Positions 25,536-33,943 of a stretch of 34,304 bases of DNA are shown here, piece by piece. Source of the DNA: Alkalinema sp. RU_4_3 (GTDB taxonomy: Bacteria > Cyanobacteriota > Cyanobacteriia > Leptolyngbyales > Leptolyngbyaceae); assembly GCA_012031975.1 (NCBI GenBank), contig JAAUSA010000023.1, forward strand, positions 1-34,304, given 5' to 3'. Both the position numbers and the translations under genes were made by a program. A model generated the notes under the pieces. It searched no databases. It had not been told where the DNA came from and saw only the letters and a list, made by a program, of their open reading frames with translations. Positions within the stretch are counted from its first letter, which is position 1. Every line of letters starts with the position of its first letter.

Positions 25536-27278
25536 CTACGCTGTCTCAGCCACCAAGACAGGAACCGCCGCCTCAACCCGCGAGAACCCATAGATCGTCT
25601 GCAACTGCCAACAGTCATCCTTCAGCGCCGATAGCTTCTCCATTGGATAGAGATGGCGATCGACCTGCACCTGTTGCAACCCATTCAAAGGATCCGCACC
25701 GCTGGCCACAATAAACACAATCTGGTCCACGGTACTCGCCTGGGCAAGACTCGTCAGGAAATGGTGGACAGCCTGGTGATGCTGGTGGGTTTTGTCGCAG
25801 TACCAGTCAGAGTTTTCGCCAAGGGTTTCCTCGGAGCCGAGATTGATAATCAGGGAGGCTGGACCTAGGACCGCATTGGCCACGGGTCTGGTTTCCTCCT
25901 GCAAAGTCAATCCCAAACTCTGGGCCATGAATCGAATCCGCTCCAGCCGCTCGTAACGCTCCGTCAGACTTTGTGGATCGTCACACCAGGAAAGGGCGAT
26001 CGTGGCCAAGGCGCTGCGCATGAACAGGTGGCCCAGTTTCTCCGCCTTAGTCGTCAGGTAGACCGAATTGTGGGGGTTGGCTTCAATGAGCAGGGGGACG
26101 CGATCGATCAGTTCTAGACCATAGCCCTTCAATCCAGCGATCTTACGGGGATTGTTAGTAATCAAACGCACCTGACCGACCCCCAGGTCATTCAGAATCT
26201 GGGCACCCACGCCGTAGTCGCGCAGGTCGGCGGGAAACCCCAATCGTTCGTTGGCTTCCACCGTATCTAAACCCATATCCTGGAGGGAGTAGGCTCGGAG
26301 CTTGTTCACCAGCCCGATGCCACGGCCTTCCTGGCGCAGATAGACAATCACACCTTGGCCCGCATGTTCAATCATCTTCATGGCCGCCTGGAGCTGACCT
26401 CGGCAGTCACAGCGCAGGGATCCTAGGGCATCACCCGTCAGGCATTCCGAATGGACCCGCACCATAATCGGCTGGTGGGCAAACTCCTTAGGGTCGCCCT
26501 TGACGATCGCCACATGCTCCGTACCATCGAGCTGATTGCGATAGCCATAGATCTGAAAGGTACCAAACTGCGACGGCAGCTCCGCCACGGTCTCACGGGT
26601 GACGAAGCGCTCATGGCGCAGGCGATAGGTGATTAGGTCGGCAATGCTGATCAGTTTGAGATCATGGTCGCGGGCATATTCCACCAGTTCAGGCAGCCGG
26701 GACATTGAGCCATCGGGGTTTTGGATCTCGCAGATCACGCCTGCGGGGGCCAACCCAGCCAACACTGACAGATCCACCGCCGCTTCGGTATGGCCCGCCC
26801 GCTTCAGGACGCCGCCATCGCGGGCACGCAGGGGGAAAATATGGCCAGGGCGACGCAGATCGCTCGGTATGGTGTCTGCTGCCAGGACCAACTGGATGGT
26901 TTTCGATCGATCCTCCGCCGAGATGCCCGTGCTGACGCCATGCTTGGGGGAAGCGTCGATGCTGACGGTAAAGGCGGTTTGATTTGGATCAGTGTTATTA
27001 CTGACCATCAAGGGAATATCAAGTTCATCTAGGCGCTCACCTGTCATCGCAAGACAGATCAGGCCTCGGGCATGGACGGCCATAAAGTTAATCATCTCGG
27101 GCGTGGCAAACTCCGCTGCGCAGATCAGATCGCCTTCATTTTCGCGATTCTCATCATCCACAACGACGATCGCCTTTCCAGCCTTCAAGTCAGCAAGGGC
27201 TTCCTCAATGGGGTCAAAGGTGAGCGGTGAGCTAAAACCGGGGTGGCAAATCTGAGTGAGAAGTTCAAAGCGGAACAC
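25536..27278 (-). CDS. ribBA: Bifunctional RibBA (DHBP synthase / GTP cyclohydrolase II)
   Basis: This enzyme makes the two riboflavin precursors: 3,4-dihydroxy-2-butanone 4-phosphate from ribulose 5-phosphate, and the pyrimidine from GTP. The RibB domain (about 20-220) has [29 protein letters not shown] and [28 protein letters not shown]. The RibA domain (about 225-420) has [24 protein letters not shown] with zinc-binding Cys, then [22 protein letters not shown] and [11 protein letters not shown] further C-terminal extension of about 150 residues ([18 protein letters not shown] onward) is seen in other cyanobacterial RibBA proteins. The start is a GTG at 27278, as no ATG precedes the catalytic region. 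Length 580. No FMN riboswitch is seen upstream. Confidence 0.93.
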   Translation of the reverse strand: MFRFELLTQICHPGFSSPLTFDPIEEALADLKAGKAIVVVDDENRENEGDLICAAEFATPEMINFMAVHARGLICLAMTGERLDELDIPLMVSNNTDPNQTAFTVSIDASPKHGVSTGISAEDRSKTIQLVLAADTIPSDLRRPGHIFPLRARDGGVLKRAGHTEAAVDLSVLAGLAPAGVICEIQNPDGSMSRLPELVEYARDHDLKLISIADLITYRLRHERFVTRETVAELPSQFGTFQIYGYRNQLDGTEHVAIVKGDPKEFAHQPIMVRVHSECLTGDALGSLRCDCRGQLQAAMKMIEHAGQGVIVYLRQEGRGIGLVNKLRAYSLQDMGLDTVEANERLGFPADLRDYGVGAQILNDLGVGQVRLITNNPRKIAGLKGYGLELIDRVPLLIEANPHNSVYLTTKAEKLGHLFMRSALATIALSWCDDPQSLTERYERLERIRFMAQSLGLTLQEETRPVANAVLGPASLIINLGSEETLGENSDWYCDKTHQHHQAVHHFLTSLAQASTVDQIVFIVASGADPLNGLQQVQVDRHLYPMEKLSALKDDCWQLQTIYGFSRVEAAVPVLVAETA

Positions 27279-27589
27279 CAGTTAAGTTTTGTTAGGCTTT
27301 ATCAAATTATTCTAAGCTTATTCACGGATGGTTGGTTGGTATCAGGAAGAACCTGAGATCGCCGGGACATCCGGAGGAAGCTGCTGTCGATCGCGAGGTT
27401 TAGAGAATATAAAGATTAGTAGATGTAGCACCCGAACCCTGTTTTTTCTTCGCGTCAATCTACACCAGGATAGATGACAGGAACGAAAAAATAAAGCTAC
27501 TCGCTCTTTCTCAGGAGAAAAGTCGTCGCACCGAATCAAGACATTGGGCATTACAATGCAGCAATCTCTATTGAGGTCGAGCGTAAGTA
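27279..27589. other. Divergent promoter region of ribBA and argC
   Basis: This 311-base stretch between ribBA (minus) and argC (plus) must hold both promoters. I see AT-rich patches (for example TTATCAAATTATTCTAAGC near 27299, GAGAATATAAAG near 27402) but no riboswitch, tRNA or reliable operator. Confidence 0.5.
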
Positions 27590-28663
27590 ATGGGTGATGC
27601 AGGGCGGGTTCCAGTCGGTATTGTGGGGGCTTCAGGCTACGGCGGCGTGCAGTTGGTCCGTCTGTTGCAGGATCATCCCCTCCTTGAGGTGGTTTACCTC
27701 GGGGGCGACAGTAGTGCGGGGAAGGACTATGTGGATGTCTACCCCCATCTGATCGGTGCTGTCAATCTTAAGGTTGAGCCGATTGATGTGGATGTGATCG
27801 CCGATCGCTGCCGAGTGGTGTTTTTGGGACTGCCCAATGCCTTGGCCTGCGATATGGCACCAAAACTCTTGGAGCGGGGCTGTAAAGTACTGGACCTTTC
27901 GGCGGACTACCGTCTGAAGGATATGGCGGTCTATAAGCAGTTCTATAGCTCGGATCTCAAGGGGAAGGTGCGATCGGACGGCGATGTATTGGAAACCGCC
28001 GTCTATGGCCTGCCGGAACTGTATCGTGAGCAGCTCAGAGAGGCTAATCTTGTGGGCTGTCCAGGCTGCTATCCGACAGCGAGTCTGCTGGCCCTGGCGC
28101 CTTTGTTCAAGCAGGGCTTAATTGAGACGGATACGGCGATCATTGATGCGAAGTCAGGGACGTCGGGGGGAGGCCGCCAGGGGAAGGTCGGCATGTTGCT
28201 GGCTGAGGCGGATAACGCGATCGCCCCCTATGGCTTGGTGCGTCACCGCCATACGCCGGAAATTGAGCAGGTCTGTTCGGATCTGTCGGGCCGGGAGGTG
28301 CAGGTGCAGTTCACGCCGCATTTGGTGCCGATGGTGCGGGGGATTTTGGCGACGGTCTATGCGAAGCTGCGGGATCCGGGGCTGGTGCGGGATGATCTGT
28401 ATACGATCTACAACGCCTTCTATCGGAATAATCCCTGGATTAGGATGCTGGAGCCGGGCGTTTATCCGGCGACGAAGTGGGCCTACGGTACGAATCTTTG
28501 CTTCATCAGTGTGGAGGTTGATCCGAGGACCGATCGCGTGATCGTCATGTCGGTGATTGACAACCTGATGAAGGGTCAGGCGAGCCAGGCGGTGCAGTGT
28601 CTGAATCTGATGATGGGTTGGGATGAGACCTTGGGTCTGCCGAAGGTGGCGTTTTATCCCTAA
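27590..28663 (+). CDS. argC: N-acetyl-gamma-glutamyl-phosphate reductase ArgC
   Basis: ArgC catalyses the NADPH-dependent reduction of N-acetylglutamyl phosphate, the third step of arginine synthesis, in the cytosol. The 357-residue length matches the family. The Rossmann motif [18 protein letters not shown] opens the protein. The catalytic Cys lies in [19 protein letters not shown], followed by [15 protein letters not shown] and the catalytic-region His in [10 protein letters not shown]. The C-terminal part contains [19 protein letters not shown] and [20 protein letters not shown]. The ATG at 27590 has GAGG about 13 bases upstream. The frame is intact. Confidence 0.96.
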   Translation: MGDAGRVPVGIVGASGYGGVQLVRLLQDHPLLEVVYLGGDSSAGKDYVDVYPHLIGAVNLKVEPIDVDVIADRCRVVFLGLPNALACDMAPKLLERGCKVLDLSADYRLKDMAVYKQFYSSDLKGKVRSDGDVLETAVYGLPELYREQLREANLVGCPGCYPTASLLALAPLFKQGLIETDTAIIDAKSGTSGGGRQGKVGMLLAEADNAIAPYGLVRHRHTPEIEQVCSDLSGREVQVQFTPHLVPMVRGILATVYAKLRDPGLVRDDLYTIYNAFYRNNPWIRMLEPGVYPATKWAYGTNLCFISVEVDPRTDRVIVMSVIDNLMKGQASQAVQCLNLMMGWDETLGLPKVAFYP

Positions 28664-28673
28664 TCGAAACCCC

Positions 28674-29483
28674 TTAGCCCCCTCGAAACAGGCGATCGTG
28701 TTGTGCGTCGTAGAGTTTTGAGGGGGTGATTGTTTGGGTGGAGGTTTCGCCCTGGTAGATCTTGGGAACGGTGGGAAGGACGAGGGCCGGGCTGACCAGG
28801 TAAAGAACGGTGCGGGTGAGGCCGTGGGTTTGGCTGGTGGTGGCGAGATTGCTGAGGGGCACAAGCCAGATTTGTTCGTCGGGCCAGCCGAGGCGATAGC
28901 AGATGGCGACCGGGGTGGTGGGTGGATAATGTTGGAGGAGCTCGGTTTCGGCGGTGGTGATGTTTTTGGCGGACAGGTAGAGGGCGAGGCTTGCTTGGTG
29001 AGCGGCGAGGCTGGCGAGTTCCTGGGGTTGGGGCAGGGCGATGCGGCCACTCATGCGGGTGAGGATGATGGTTTGAATTTGCTGGGGCAGGGTGAGTTCG
29101 ACCCGCAGGCGGGCGGCGGCGAGCTGGTAGGCGCTGACGCCGGGGATGACTTCAAAGGGGATGTTGGCGGCTAGGAGACCCATCATCTGTTCTTGAATCG
29201 CGCCGTAGAGACTTGGATCCCCGTCGTGGAGGCGGGCGACAGTATGGCCTGAGCGGGTGCGATCGATGATGATCGCCAGAATTTCTTCTAGGGTTTTGTC
29301 TGCGCTGCCAATGATTTCGACGCCTGGATCGATGTCGGCGAGCATTTCGGGGGGGATCAGGGAGTCGGTGTAGAGGATGACCGTGGCTTGGTGGAGGCGG
29401 CGGTAGCCGAGGCGGGTGATCAGTTCGGGATCGCCGGGTCCGGCGCCGATGATGTAGACGGTGGGTGGGGTATGGGTGGTCAT
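28674..29483 (-). CDS. cobM: Precorrin-4 C11-methyltransferase CobM
   Basis: CobM transfers a methyl group from SAM to C-11 of precorrin-4 in corrin (vitamin B12 type) synthesis. The product is 269 residues from the ATG at 29483 (MTTHTPPTVYIIGAGPGDPE), which carries the SAM-methyltransferase loop; a longer start adds 20 unlikely residues. VARLHDGDPSLYGAIQEQM, FEVIPGVSAYQLAAARL and TRMSGRIALPQPQELASL identify CobM. ICYRLGWPDEQIW is near the end. It is convergent with argC, 10 bases away. No cobalamin riboswitch is seen, and no other cob gene lies in the window. Confidence 0.93.
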   Translation of the reverse strand: MTTHTPPTVYIIGAGPGDPELITRLGYRRLHQATVILYTDSLIPPEMLADIDPGVEIIGSADKTLEEILAIIIDRTRSGHTVARLHDGDPSLYGAIQEQMMGLLAANIPFEVIPGVSAYQLAAARLRVELTLPQQIQTIILTRMSGRIALPQPQELASLAAHQASLALYLSAKNITTAETELLQHYPPTTPVAICYRLGWPDEQIWLVPLSNLATTSQTHGLTRTVLYLVSPALVLPTVPKIYQGETSTQTITPSKLYDAQHDRLFRGG

Positions 29484-29497
29484 CTTGGGGAAACTGT

Positions 29498-29591
29498 CCG
29501 GATTAGGGCCTGCGTTCTGAGTATAGGGAAGTGGTAGATGCACCCTGACTTACCCCCCAGAATTAAACCTCTGGGGTTTATTTTTTTAAAG
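29498..29591 (+). ncRNA. Candidate small RNA unit A (terminator-ended repeat)
   Basis: First copy of a duplicated unit of about 95 bases. It holds a -10-like GAGTATAG, a conserved stretch GGGAAGTGGTAGATGCACCC, and the hairpin CCCCAGA/TCTGGGG (29555-29576) followed by TTTATTTTTTT. No plus-strand gene ends here, so the terminator would belong to a short transcript started inside the unit. Confidence 0.4.
29555..29587 (+). terminator. Intrinsic terminator of unit A
   Basis: Seven-base stem CCCCAGA/TCTGGGG with an 8-base loop, then TTTATTTTTTT. Confidence 0.75.
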
Positions 29592-29627
29592 CAGGGGTTG
29601 ATGTTCAAACAGAAATTTCAAATTCCT

Positions 29628-29723
29628 CCGGATTGCACCCAGGATTCCGAGTATGGGGAAGTGGTAGATGCACCCTGACTTACCCCCGGAAATTAAAACC
29701 TTCTGGGGTTTATTTTTTTAAAG
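29628..29723 (+). ncRNA. Candidate small RNA unit B (terminator-ended repeat)
   Basis: Second copy, offset by 130 bases from unit A. The central stretch GAAGTGGTAGATGCACCCTG is identical; the hairpin is CCCCGGAA/TTCTGGGG with one G-U pair (29684-29708), followed by TTTATTTTTTT. Stem changes are partly pairing-preserving, which suggests selection on RNA structure. Confidence 0.4.
29684..29719 (+). terminator. Intrinsic terminator of unit B
   Basis: Eight-base stem CCCCGGAA/TTCTGGGG with one G-U pair and a 9-base loop, then TTTATTTTTTT. Confidence 0.75.
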
Positions 29724-29739
29724 GGCCTGGAACTGGGTT

Positions 29740-29764
29740 AATTCTAGTCTGGCTGACTAGAATT
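29740..29764. promoter_or_regulatory. Perfect dyad upstream of a secreted-protein gene
   Basis: AATTCTAGTC and GACTAGAATT are perfect 10-base inverted arms around TGGCT. It ends 36 bases before the ATG at 29801. No T-run follows, so an operator for a dimeric regulator or an mRNA leader hairpin is more likely than a terminator. Confidence 0.5.
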
Positions 29765-29800
29765 GGAACGCCGACCGAATCTCATTCAGGACTGATTGAA

Positions 29801-30832
29801 ATGTTTCATTTTTGCCGATCGCGCGCCCTTCCATTGCTGACAATCGCCCTAATTGCTGGCCCCACTGCTGCCTGGGCTGAGGTCAAACCCACCACCACAC
29901 CACCGATCGTCCCCAGCGATAGCCAACAAAAAGCCCCTGCGCCAACAATCGCCACCGATCGCCCAGGCTTCAAACTCATCAGCACCGGATCCAATCCCAG
30001 CCAAACCCTACGTTACCAGCCCACCGTCGGCAGTCGCCAGGTCCTCACGGGCAAACTCAGCCTCACTGCCCAGGTCAGCGCCCTTGGCAATCCCCTGACG
30101 CAGCCCCAACTGCCCGACGTGGCGCTCCAGCTCGAAACCACGGTCAAACAGGTGGCGGCAAACGGCGATATCACCTATCAGTTGAAATATACCAAGGTCG
30201 ATGCCGAGGGCAACTTGACGGGCACGGCGGCTAAAATTCGCGATCGCCTCAAGAGCACCCTCGAAGGGGCCACGGGCGACTTTGTCATGGATAGCCAGGG
30301 GGGCCGCAAATCCGGCAGTATCAAGCTGCCGAACCCCAAGGACGAGGTGGACCAAACCCTGGTCAACCAGCTCACCCAGTCCCTGGACACACTCAACGTG
30401 CCGCTGCCGACGGAGAAGGTGGGGATCAATAGTGAGTGGCAGAGTACGACGGTGATCCCGGTGCGCGATCGCACGGGCAAGGAACAAACCCGCCTGACCC
30501 AGATCGCCACCTACAAGCTGGTCGATCTCAAGGATGGGATGGCCAATGTGACGGTGGCTTTGCAGCAGACGGGGGATATTTCAGGAATCGCGATTCCGAC
30601 GATCGGTGGTCTGAAGGTTCAGCTCAAGGGGTTCCAGTCCGATGGCTCGGGGCAGATGGGCCTATCGCTGAAGCAGGTGATGCCCAGCAAGGTGGATTTG
30701 AGTCTGAAGACCAATGTGCAGGTTGAGACGGCGCCGGGGAGTGGGCCGTTGCCTATTGCGATCGCGTTGGATGCGAATAGTACGGCGTTGTTGCGCCTGA
30801 GTGATGGTGGCCTGATCAAAGCGGCAAAATAG
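29801..30832 (+). CDS. Secreted hypothetical protein
   Basis: This is a 343-residue exported protein of unknown function. A signal peptide (MFHFCRSRALPLLTIALIAG to the cleavage-like AAWA, residue 26) precedes a Pro/Thr-rich linker. A large beta-rich domain follows, with strands such as VALQLETTVKQVAANGDITY, TKVDAEGNLTGTA, EWQSTTVIPVRD, GMANVTVALQQTGDI and VDLSLKTNVQVETAP. The pattern resembles uncharacterised DUF6263-like secreted proteins; this is a weak assignment. The ATG at 29801 is chosen because it opens the signal peptide; codons upstream are in the repeat region. Confidence 0.75.
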   Translation: MFHFCRSRALPLLTIALIAGPTAAWAEVKPTTTPPIVPSDSQQKAPAPTIATDRPGFKLISTGSNPSQTLRYQPTVGSRQVLTGKLSLTAQVSALGNPLTQPQLPDVALQLETTVKQVAANGDITYQLKYTKVDAEGNLTGTAAKIRDRLKSTLEGATGDFVMDSQGGRKSGSIKLPNPKDEVDQTLVNQLTQSLDTLNVPLPTEKVGINSEWQSTTVIPVRDRTGKEQTRLTQIATYKLVDLKDGMANVTVALQQTGDISGIAIPTIGGLKVQLKGFQSDGSGQMGLSLKQVMPSKVDLSLKTNVQVETAPGSGPLPIAIALDANSTALLRLSDGGLIKAAK

Positions 30833-30845
30833 TTAAGAATCCGCC

Positions 30846-31005
30846 ATCAGAGTCCTGTAGGGACGGCCCGACTAGCCCGCAATTCATTCGCGGGCGTTTA
30901 GGCAGCAATGATTAGAGCCCAAATCGCGAGGTGATCTGATTGCCGCGCACAGGGCCTGCGAATGAATTGCAGGCTAATCAAACACCGTCCCTACAGGACT
31001 CCGAT
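30846..31005. mobile_element. MITE-like inverted-repeat element
   Basis: Terminal arms GAGTCCTGTAGGGACGG (30850-30866) and its exact complement (30985-31001) are extended to 21 bases with one mismatch. Inside each arm lies a second 23-base pair of segments (TAGCCCGCAATTCATTCGC and its near complement), itself locally palindromic. The whole element of about 160 bases can fold into a long hairpin and codes for no protein, as expected for a non-autonomous transposable element. Confidence 0.6.
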
Positions 31006-31029
31006 CCCTCGTCGTTCAAGCCCAAACCC

Positions 31030-31494
31030 TTACTTCAAGCCCAACTCCTGGATCTTGGCATTCACGGCCTTCATCGTGTCAGGATTGCCCATCTGACTCT
31101 GGTACTTATTGAACTCATCCTTCGACAGGCCATGCTTCTTCACAGCGGCCCCCGCAAACCGAGCAAACTCACTGCAGACACCCTGGACTTGCCCCCGCAC
31201 GCCTTCGCCCACTTGGCCTAGGTTGCTACAGACATTTCCAGGCACATTGCCGCCCGTACTTTCCTTGACCTGACGCATCATCTGACGGCGCTGCTTCTCA
31301 ATCTCAAACGCCGCCCGCACATAGCGCGTAAACCCATCTTCCGACTGGGCCAACGCGGTGCCAGAGGGCTGCGATAGCACCGTCGGCATCACCAAAGTCG
31401 TCGCCATCGTGCCGAGAGAAAGACTGCCCAGCAGCAGAACGCGAGCAGCGGAACCGGTAAAAATGGACTTCGATCGAAAAGCAGCGTTCATCAT
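31030..31494 (-). CDS. DUF4168-like secreted protein
   Basis: The 154-residue product has a long signal peptide ending near residue 50 (SGTALAQS) and a small helical domain. FTRYVRAAFEIEKQRRQMMR and the later helix SKDEFNKYQSQMGNP fit the DUF4168 pattern common in cyanobacteria. Two cysteines (VCSNLG and VCSEFA) could form a disulfide. Its function is unknown. The ATG at 31494 is the first of two adjacent ATG codons, without a clear ribosome site. It lies 145 bases downstream of holA on the same strand. Confidence 0.75.
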   Translation of the reverse strand: MMNAAFRSKSIFTGSAARVLLLGSLSLGTMATTLVMPTVLSQPSGTALAQSEDGFTRYVRAAFEIEKQRRQMMRQVKESTGGNVPGNVCSNLGQVGEGVRGQVQGVCSEFARFAGAAVKKHGLSKDEFNKYQSQMGNPDTMKAVNAKIQELGLK

Positions 31495-31639
31495 AGGAGA
31501 TGTGACATTCCAAAAACTTGCACAGTACGTAACCTTATTTATTGAGAACTATTCTAGAGGCGATAAGTTCCTGGGAAAAGGGAGAACTTTCGGAACTCCG
31601 CCGCAACCATTGATACTTATCTTCTACGGAGGGATTTAA

Positions 31640-32638
31640 CTAGCGCCGCCGTGTTTTAAACAACTGGCATAGCTCGATCACCTTCGTTTGCAAAGCTGCA
31701 ACCTCTTCTAATCCTTGACGCTTCAGGCCAAATTCGAGTTCCAACAAGAGGGGTAGGGCTTTCTGGAACTGAATGGTGGAGAAAGCCGACAGTTCCTGGC
31801 GCAGGAAGTACAACTGCTTGGGATTGCCCAGATCTGCGGCCTTGGCGATCGCACTATCATCCCGTTCTCCGGCATCCAGCATGGCCTTAATCCACAGACG
31901 CTGGCGAAACTGTCCGATCAGTGTAGCGACAATTCGCAGGGCTGGCTCATTTTGACTGAGTAAATCCGCCACGAGTTCCAGGGATTGGCCTGTGTCGCCC
32001 TGGCGGATCGCGGCGGCTAGCTTCAGGGAGCTTTGGGAGGTGGCGGTGACTAGGGGGGCGATCGCGTCAGCGGTCAGCGGGGTTTTGGTATCGATCGCAA
32101 ACAGCCGGATTTTCTCCAGTTCGTTATGGAGTTGGCGGGTATTGTTGCCGACGGCTTCGACTAGGAGATCGATTGCCCCCGCATCCAGTTTGACCCCGAT
32201 TTCCTGGGCGGTTTGGCGGACTTGCTGGGCTATTTGGTCGGTTTTCCAGGGGGGGATGGGGCTGAATTCGCGGACCTGGGCCTGCTTTTGGAGGAGTTTG
32301 GTCACCTTGAGGCGGCCGTCGGGTTTGCTGGTACTGGTCAATAGGAGGGTGGTGTGGTCGGGGATGATGGGGAGGGTGCGATCGAGTTCTGCTAGCAGTT
32401 CGTCGGAGCAGCGGCTGGTCAAGTGGGTGTTCATTAGCCAAACCAAGCGTGAGCCCAGGCCGAAGGGGGGCGTTAGGGATTGGTTGAGGGCCTGGATGAC
32501 GCCTGTGTCGCCTGTGTCGCCGCTGATGCGATCGAAGTTGAAGCTGGCCCAGTCTGGGTCTAGGGTCTTTTCCTGCAACAGTTTGACTGCCTGTTGGAGG
32601 GCGAAGTCGTCTTCACCCCAGTAGAAATGAATCGCCAT
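31640..32638 (-). CDS. holA: DNA polymerase III subunit delta HolA
   Basis: HolA is the delta subunit of the clamp loader, which opens the beta clamp at DNA replication. The 332-residue length is normal. IHFYWGEDDFALQQAVKLL opens the protein (family start YxxGED), followed by FGLGSRLVWLMN, LLLTSTSKPDGRLKVTKLL and EFSPIPPW. The helical collar is seen in AIDLLVEAVGNNTRQLHNEL and PALRIVATLIGQFRQRLWIK. The ATG at 32638 is the only fitting start. The reading frame is intact. Confidence 0.93.
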   Translation of the reverse strand: MAIHFYWGEDDFALQQAVKLLQEKTLDPDWASFNFDRISGDTGDTGVIQALNQSLTPPFGLGSRLVWLMNTHLTSRCSDELLAELDRTLPIIPDHTTLLLTSTSKPDGRLKVTKLLQKQAQVREFSPIPPWKTDQIAQQVRQTAQEIGVKLDAGAIDLLVEAVGNNTRQLHNELEKIRLFAIDTKTPLTADAIAPLVTATSQSSLKLAAAIRQGDTGQSLELVADLLSQNEPALRIVATLIGQFRQRLWIKAMLDAGERDDSAIAKAADLGNPKQLYFLRQELSAFSTIQFQKALPLLLELEFGLKRQGLEEVAALQTKVIELCQLFKTRRR

Positions 32639-32699
32639 GGTTGATGTTTTGTTGGGGTTGGCGGTTTTTTGGGGTTGGGTGGGTGGTGGCTCAAGTCAA

Positions 32700-32722
32700 G
32701 GGCGCGAACATCGCGCCCCTAC
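32700..32722 (-). repeat. Dispersed palindromic repeat, copy 3 (inverted)
   Basis: On the minus strand GTAGGGGCGCGATGTTCGCG is followed by CCC; same family as the copies at 8664 and 20442, again between genes. Confidence 0.55.
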
Positions 32723-32772
32723 GGGGAATTGCCACAATACCCTATCACTCTTCCTTCTTCTCTCTTCCTTCT

Positions 32773-33933
32773 TCATTCTTCTAACTGTCTGCCCCGCCAG
32801 GTCCAACCCCAGCCTGTCTCGGTTTTTAAGACGGAGGCGATCGCCATCCCCGCCACTAAAATCCCCCCCAATCCCTGTAACCACCAATATTTTGTCTGGC
32901 TGTCCAGGGCTAAGGCGATGGAATGGCGCATTTGATAATGTAAACCCCAGGCTCCAACCATGAGAGCCAGCAAACCCAAATCCGTCCCGGTCCAATGGGG
33001 TGCATGGAACGCAAGGGCGATCGCGACGCCCCCCGGTACGGAATACAACAGCAGCATCAGCCCTCCTAGCAATACCATCATTGCCACACTGCGATTGGCC
33101 CCAACATAGAGAACCTTCGTCCAGCCCTCCCAAAGGGCCGACCAATTTTGATACATCCGCAGCCGCGCAATCTTCGCGCCTAGCCAATATTGGGAGTTAA
33201 ACCCCGCCTGCTTCACCAAGCGGGCCAGGGCCACATCTTCGGCAACGCGATCGCCCACGCCTCGGTGGCGCCGATGGCTTCGTAGACCGATCGCCGGAAG
33301 GCCATGATCGGCCCCGCTGCGTAGGCGGTTTTGTTCCTGGGGTTGCGCATGGCGTCGGAGTTCAGGGAGACCAGCAAATTCATAAAAATTAGGGGCTGCA
33401 CTAGCCATTCCACTAGGGAGCCACAGACTAAGGCCGGAATGCAGTTGAGAAAATCGACGTGCTGCTGGGTCATGGTGTTGAGCAGCGTTTCAAAGGCTCC
33501 CCGGCAAATTTGCACGTCCGCATCAATGAACAATAGGAAATCCCCAGGACTGGCTTGCTCCACCCCCTGAACGCAGGCCCAGTTTTTCCCTGCCAGTGCT
33601 CGCCTTGGGGTCGGGCAGTCCGGCGATCAGGTGGAGTCTTGGATCTTGGCGATCGCGCGCCATACCCTGCAAAATCGCCCAGGTTTGATCGTTGGATCGA
33701 TCGTCCACCACCCACAGCCCAAACTGCTGAGCCGTCATTTCGGTACTATCCAAAATCGACGCCACACAGGCGGCGATATTATCCGCTTCGTTGTAGGCCG
33801 GGACAATTACGCTGAGGGTTTGGTCAGAGCGTTGAGTATTTGTCTGAAACTGGGGGAGGGCGGCGATCGCCCGCCGCAATACCCAGAAATAACCCACTAA
33901 ACTCGCCAAGGAACACAATAGCCAAACCAGCAT
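32773..33933 (-). CDS. Family 2 membrane glycosyltransferase (three frameshifts in this sequence)
   Basis: This is a membrane-bound GT2 glycosyltransferase of about 387 residues once repaired. An N-terminal helix (LVWLLCSLASLVGYFWVL) precedes the nucleotide-sugar motif SVIVPAYNEADNIAACVASI and VVDDRSND. After two one-base breaks (33603-33604 and 33583-33587) the frame continues with FLLFIDADVQI, the metal-binding D-x-D. It continues through YAAGPIMAFRRSVYEAIGG, breaks again near 33268-33271, and resumes as HRGVGDRVAEDVALARLV, which holds the catalytic-base ED. LGAKIARLRMYQNWSALWEG and three to four C-terminal helices follow. The layout fits HpnB- or CruG-like enzymes acting on hopanoid or carotenoid acceptors; the substrate is not decided. 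The ATG at 33933 has GGAG upstream. Confidence 0.85.
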
Positions 33934-33943
33934 AGGAACTCCG

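Noticed and set aside
27279-27589. FMN riboswitch upstream of ribBA
   Set aside because: The conserved FMN-aptamer segments (for example AGGGCGGGG-type blocks) are not present on the minus strand here.
29484-29800. Cobalamin riboswitch near cobM
   Set aside because: No B12-box-like sequence is seen; the structured elements are in the plus orientation, away from cobM.
31992-32624. Plus-strand open frame of 210 codons over holA
   Set aside because: Antisense to a well-supported holA; Ser/Arg/Trp-rich mirror composition and no ribosome site.
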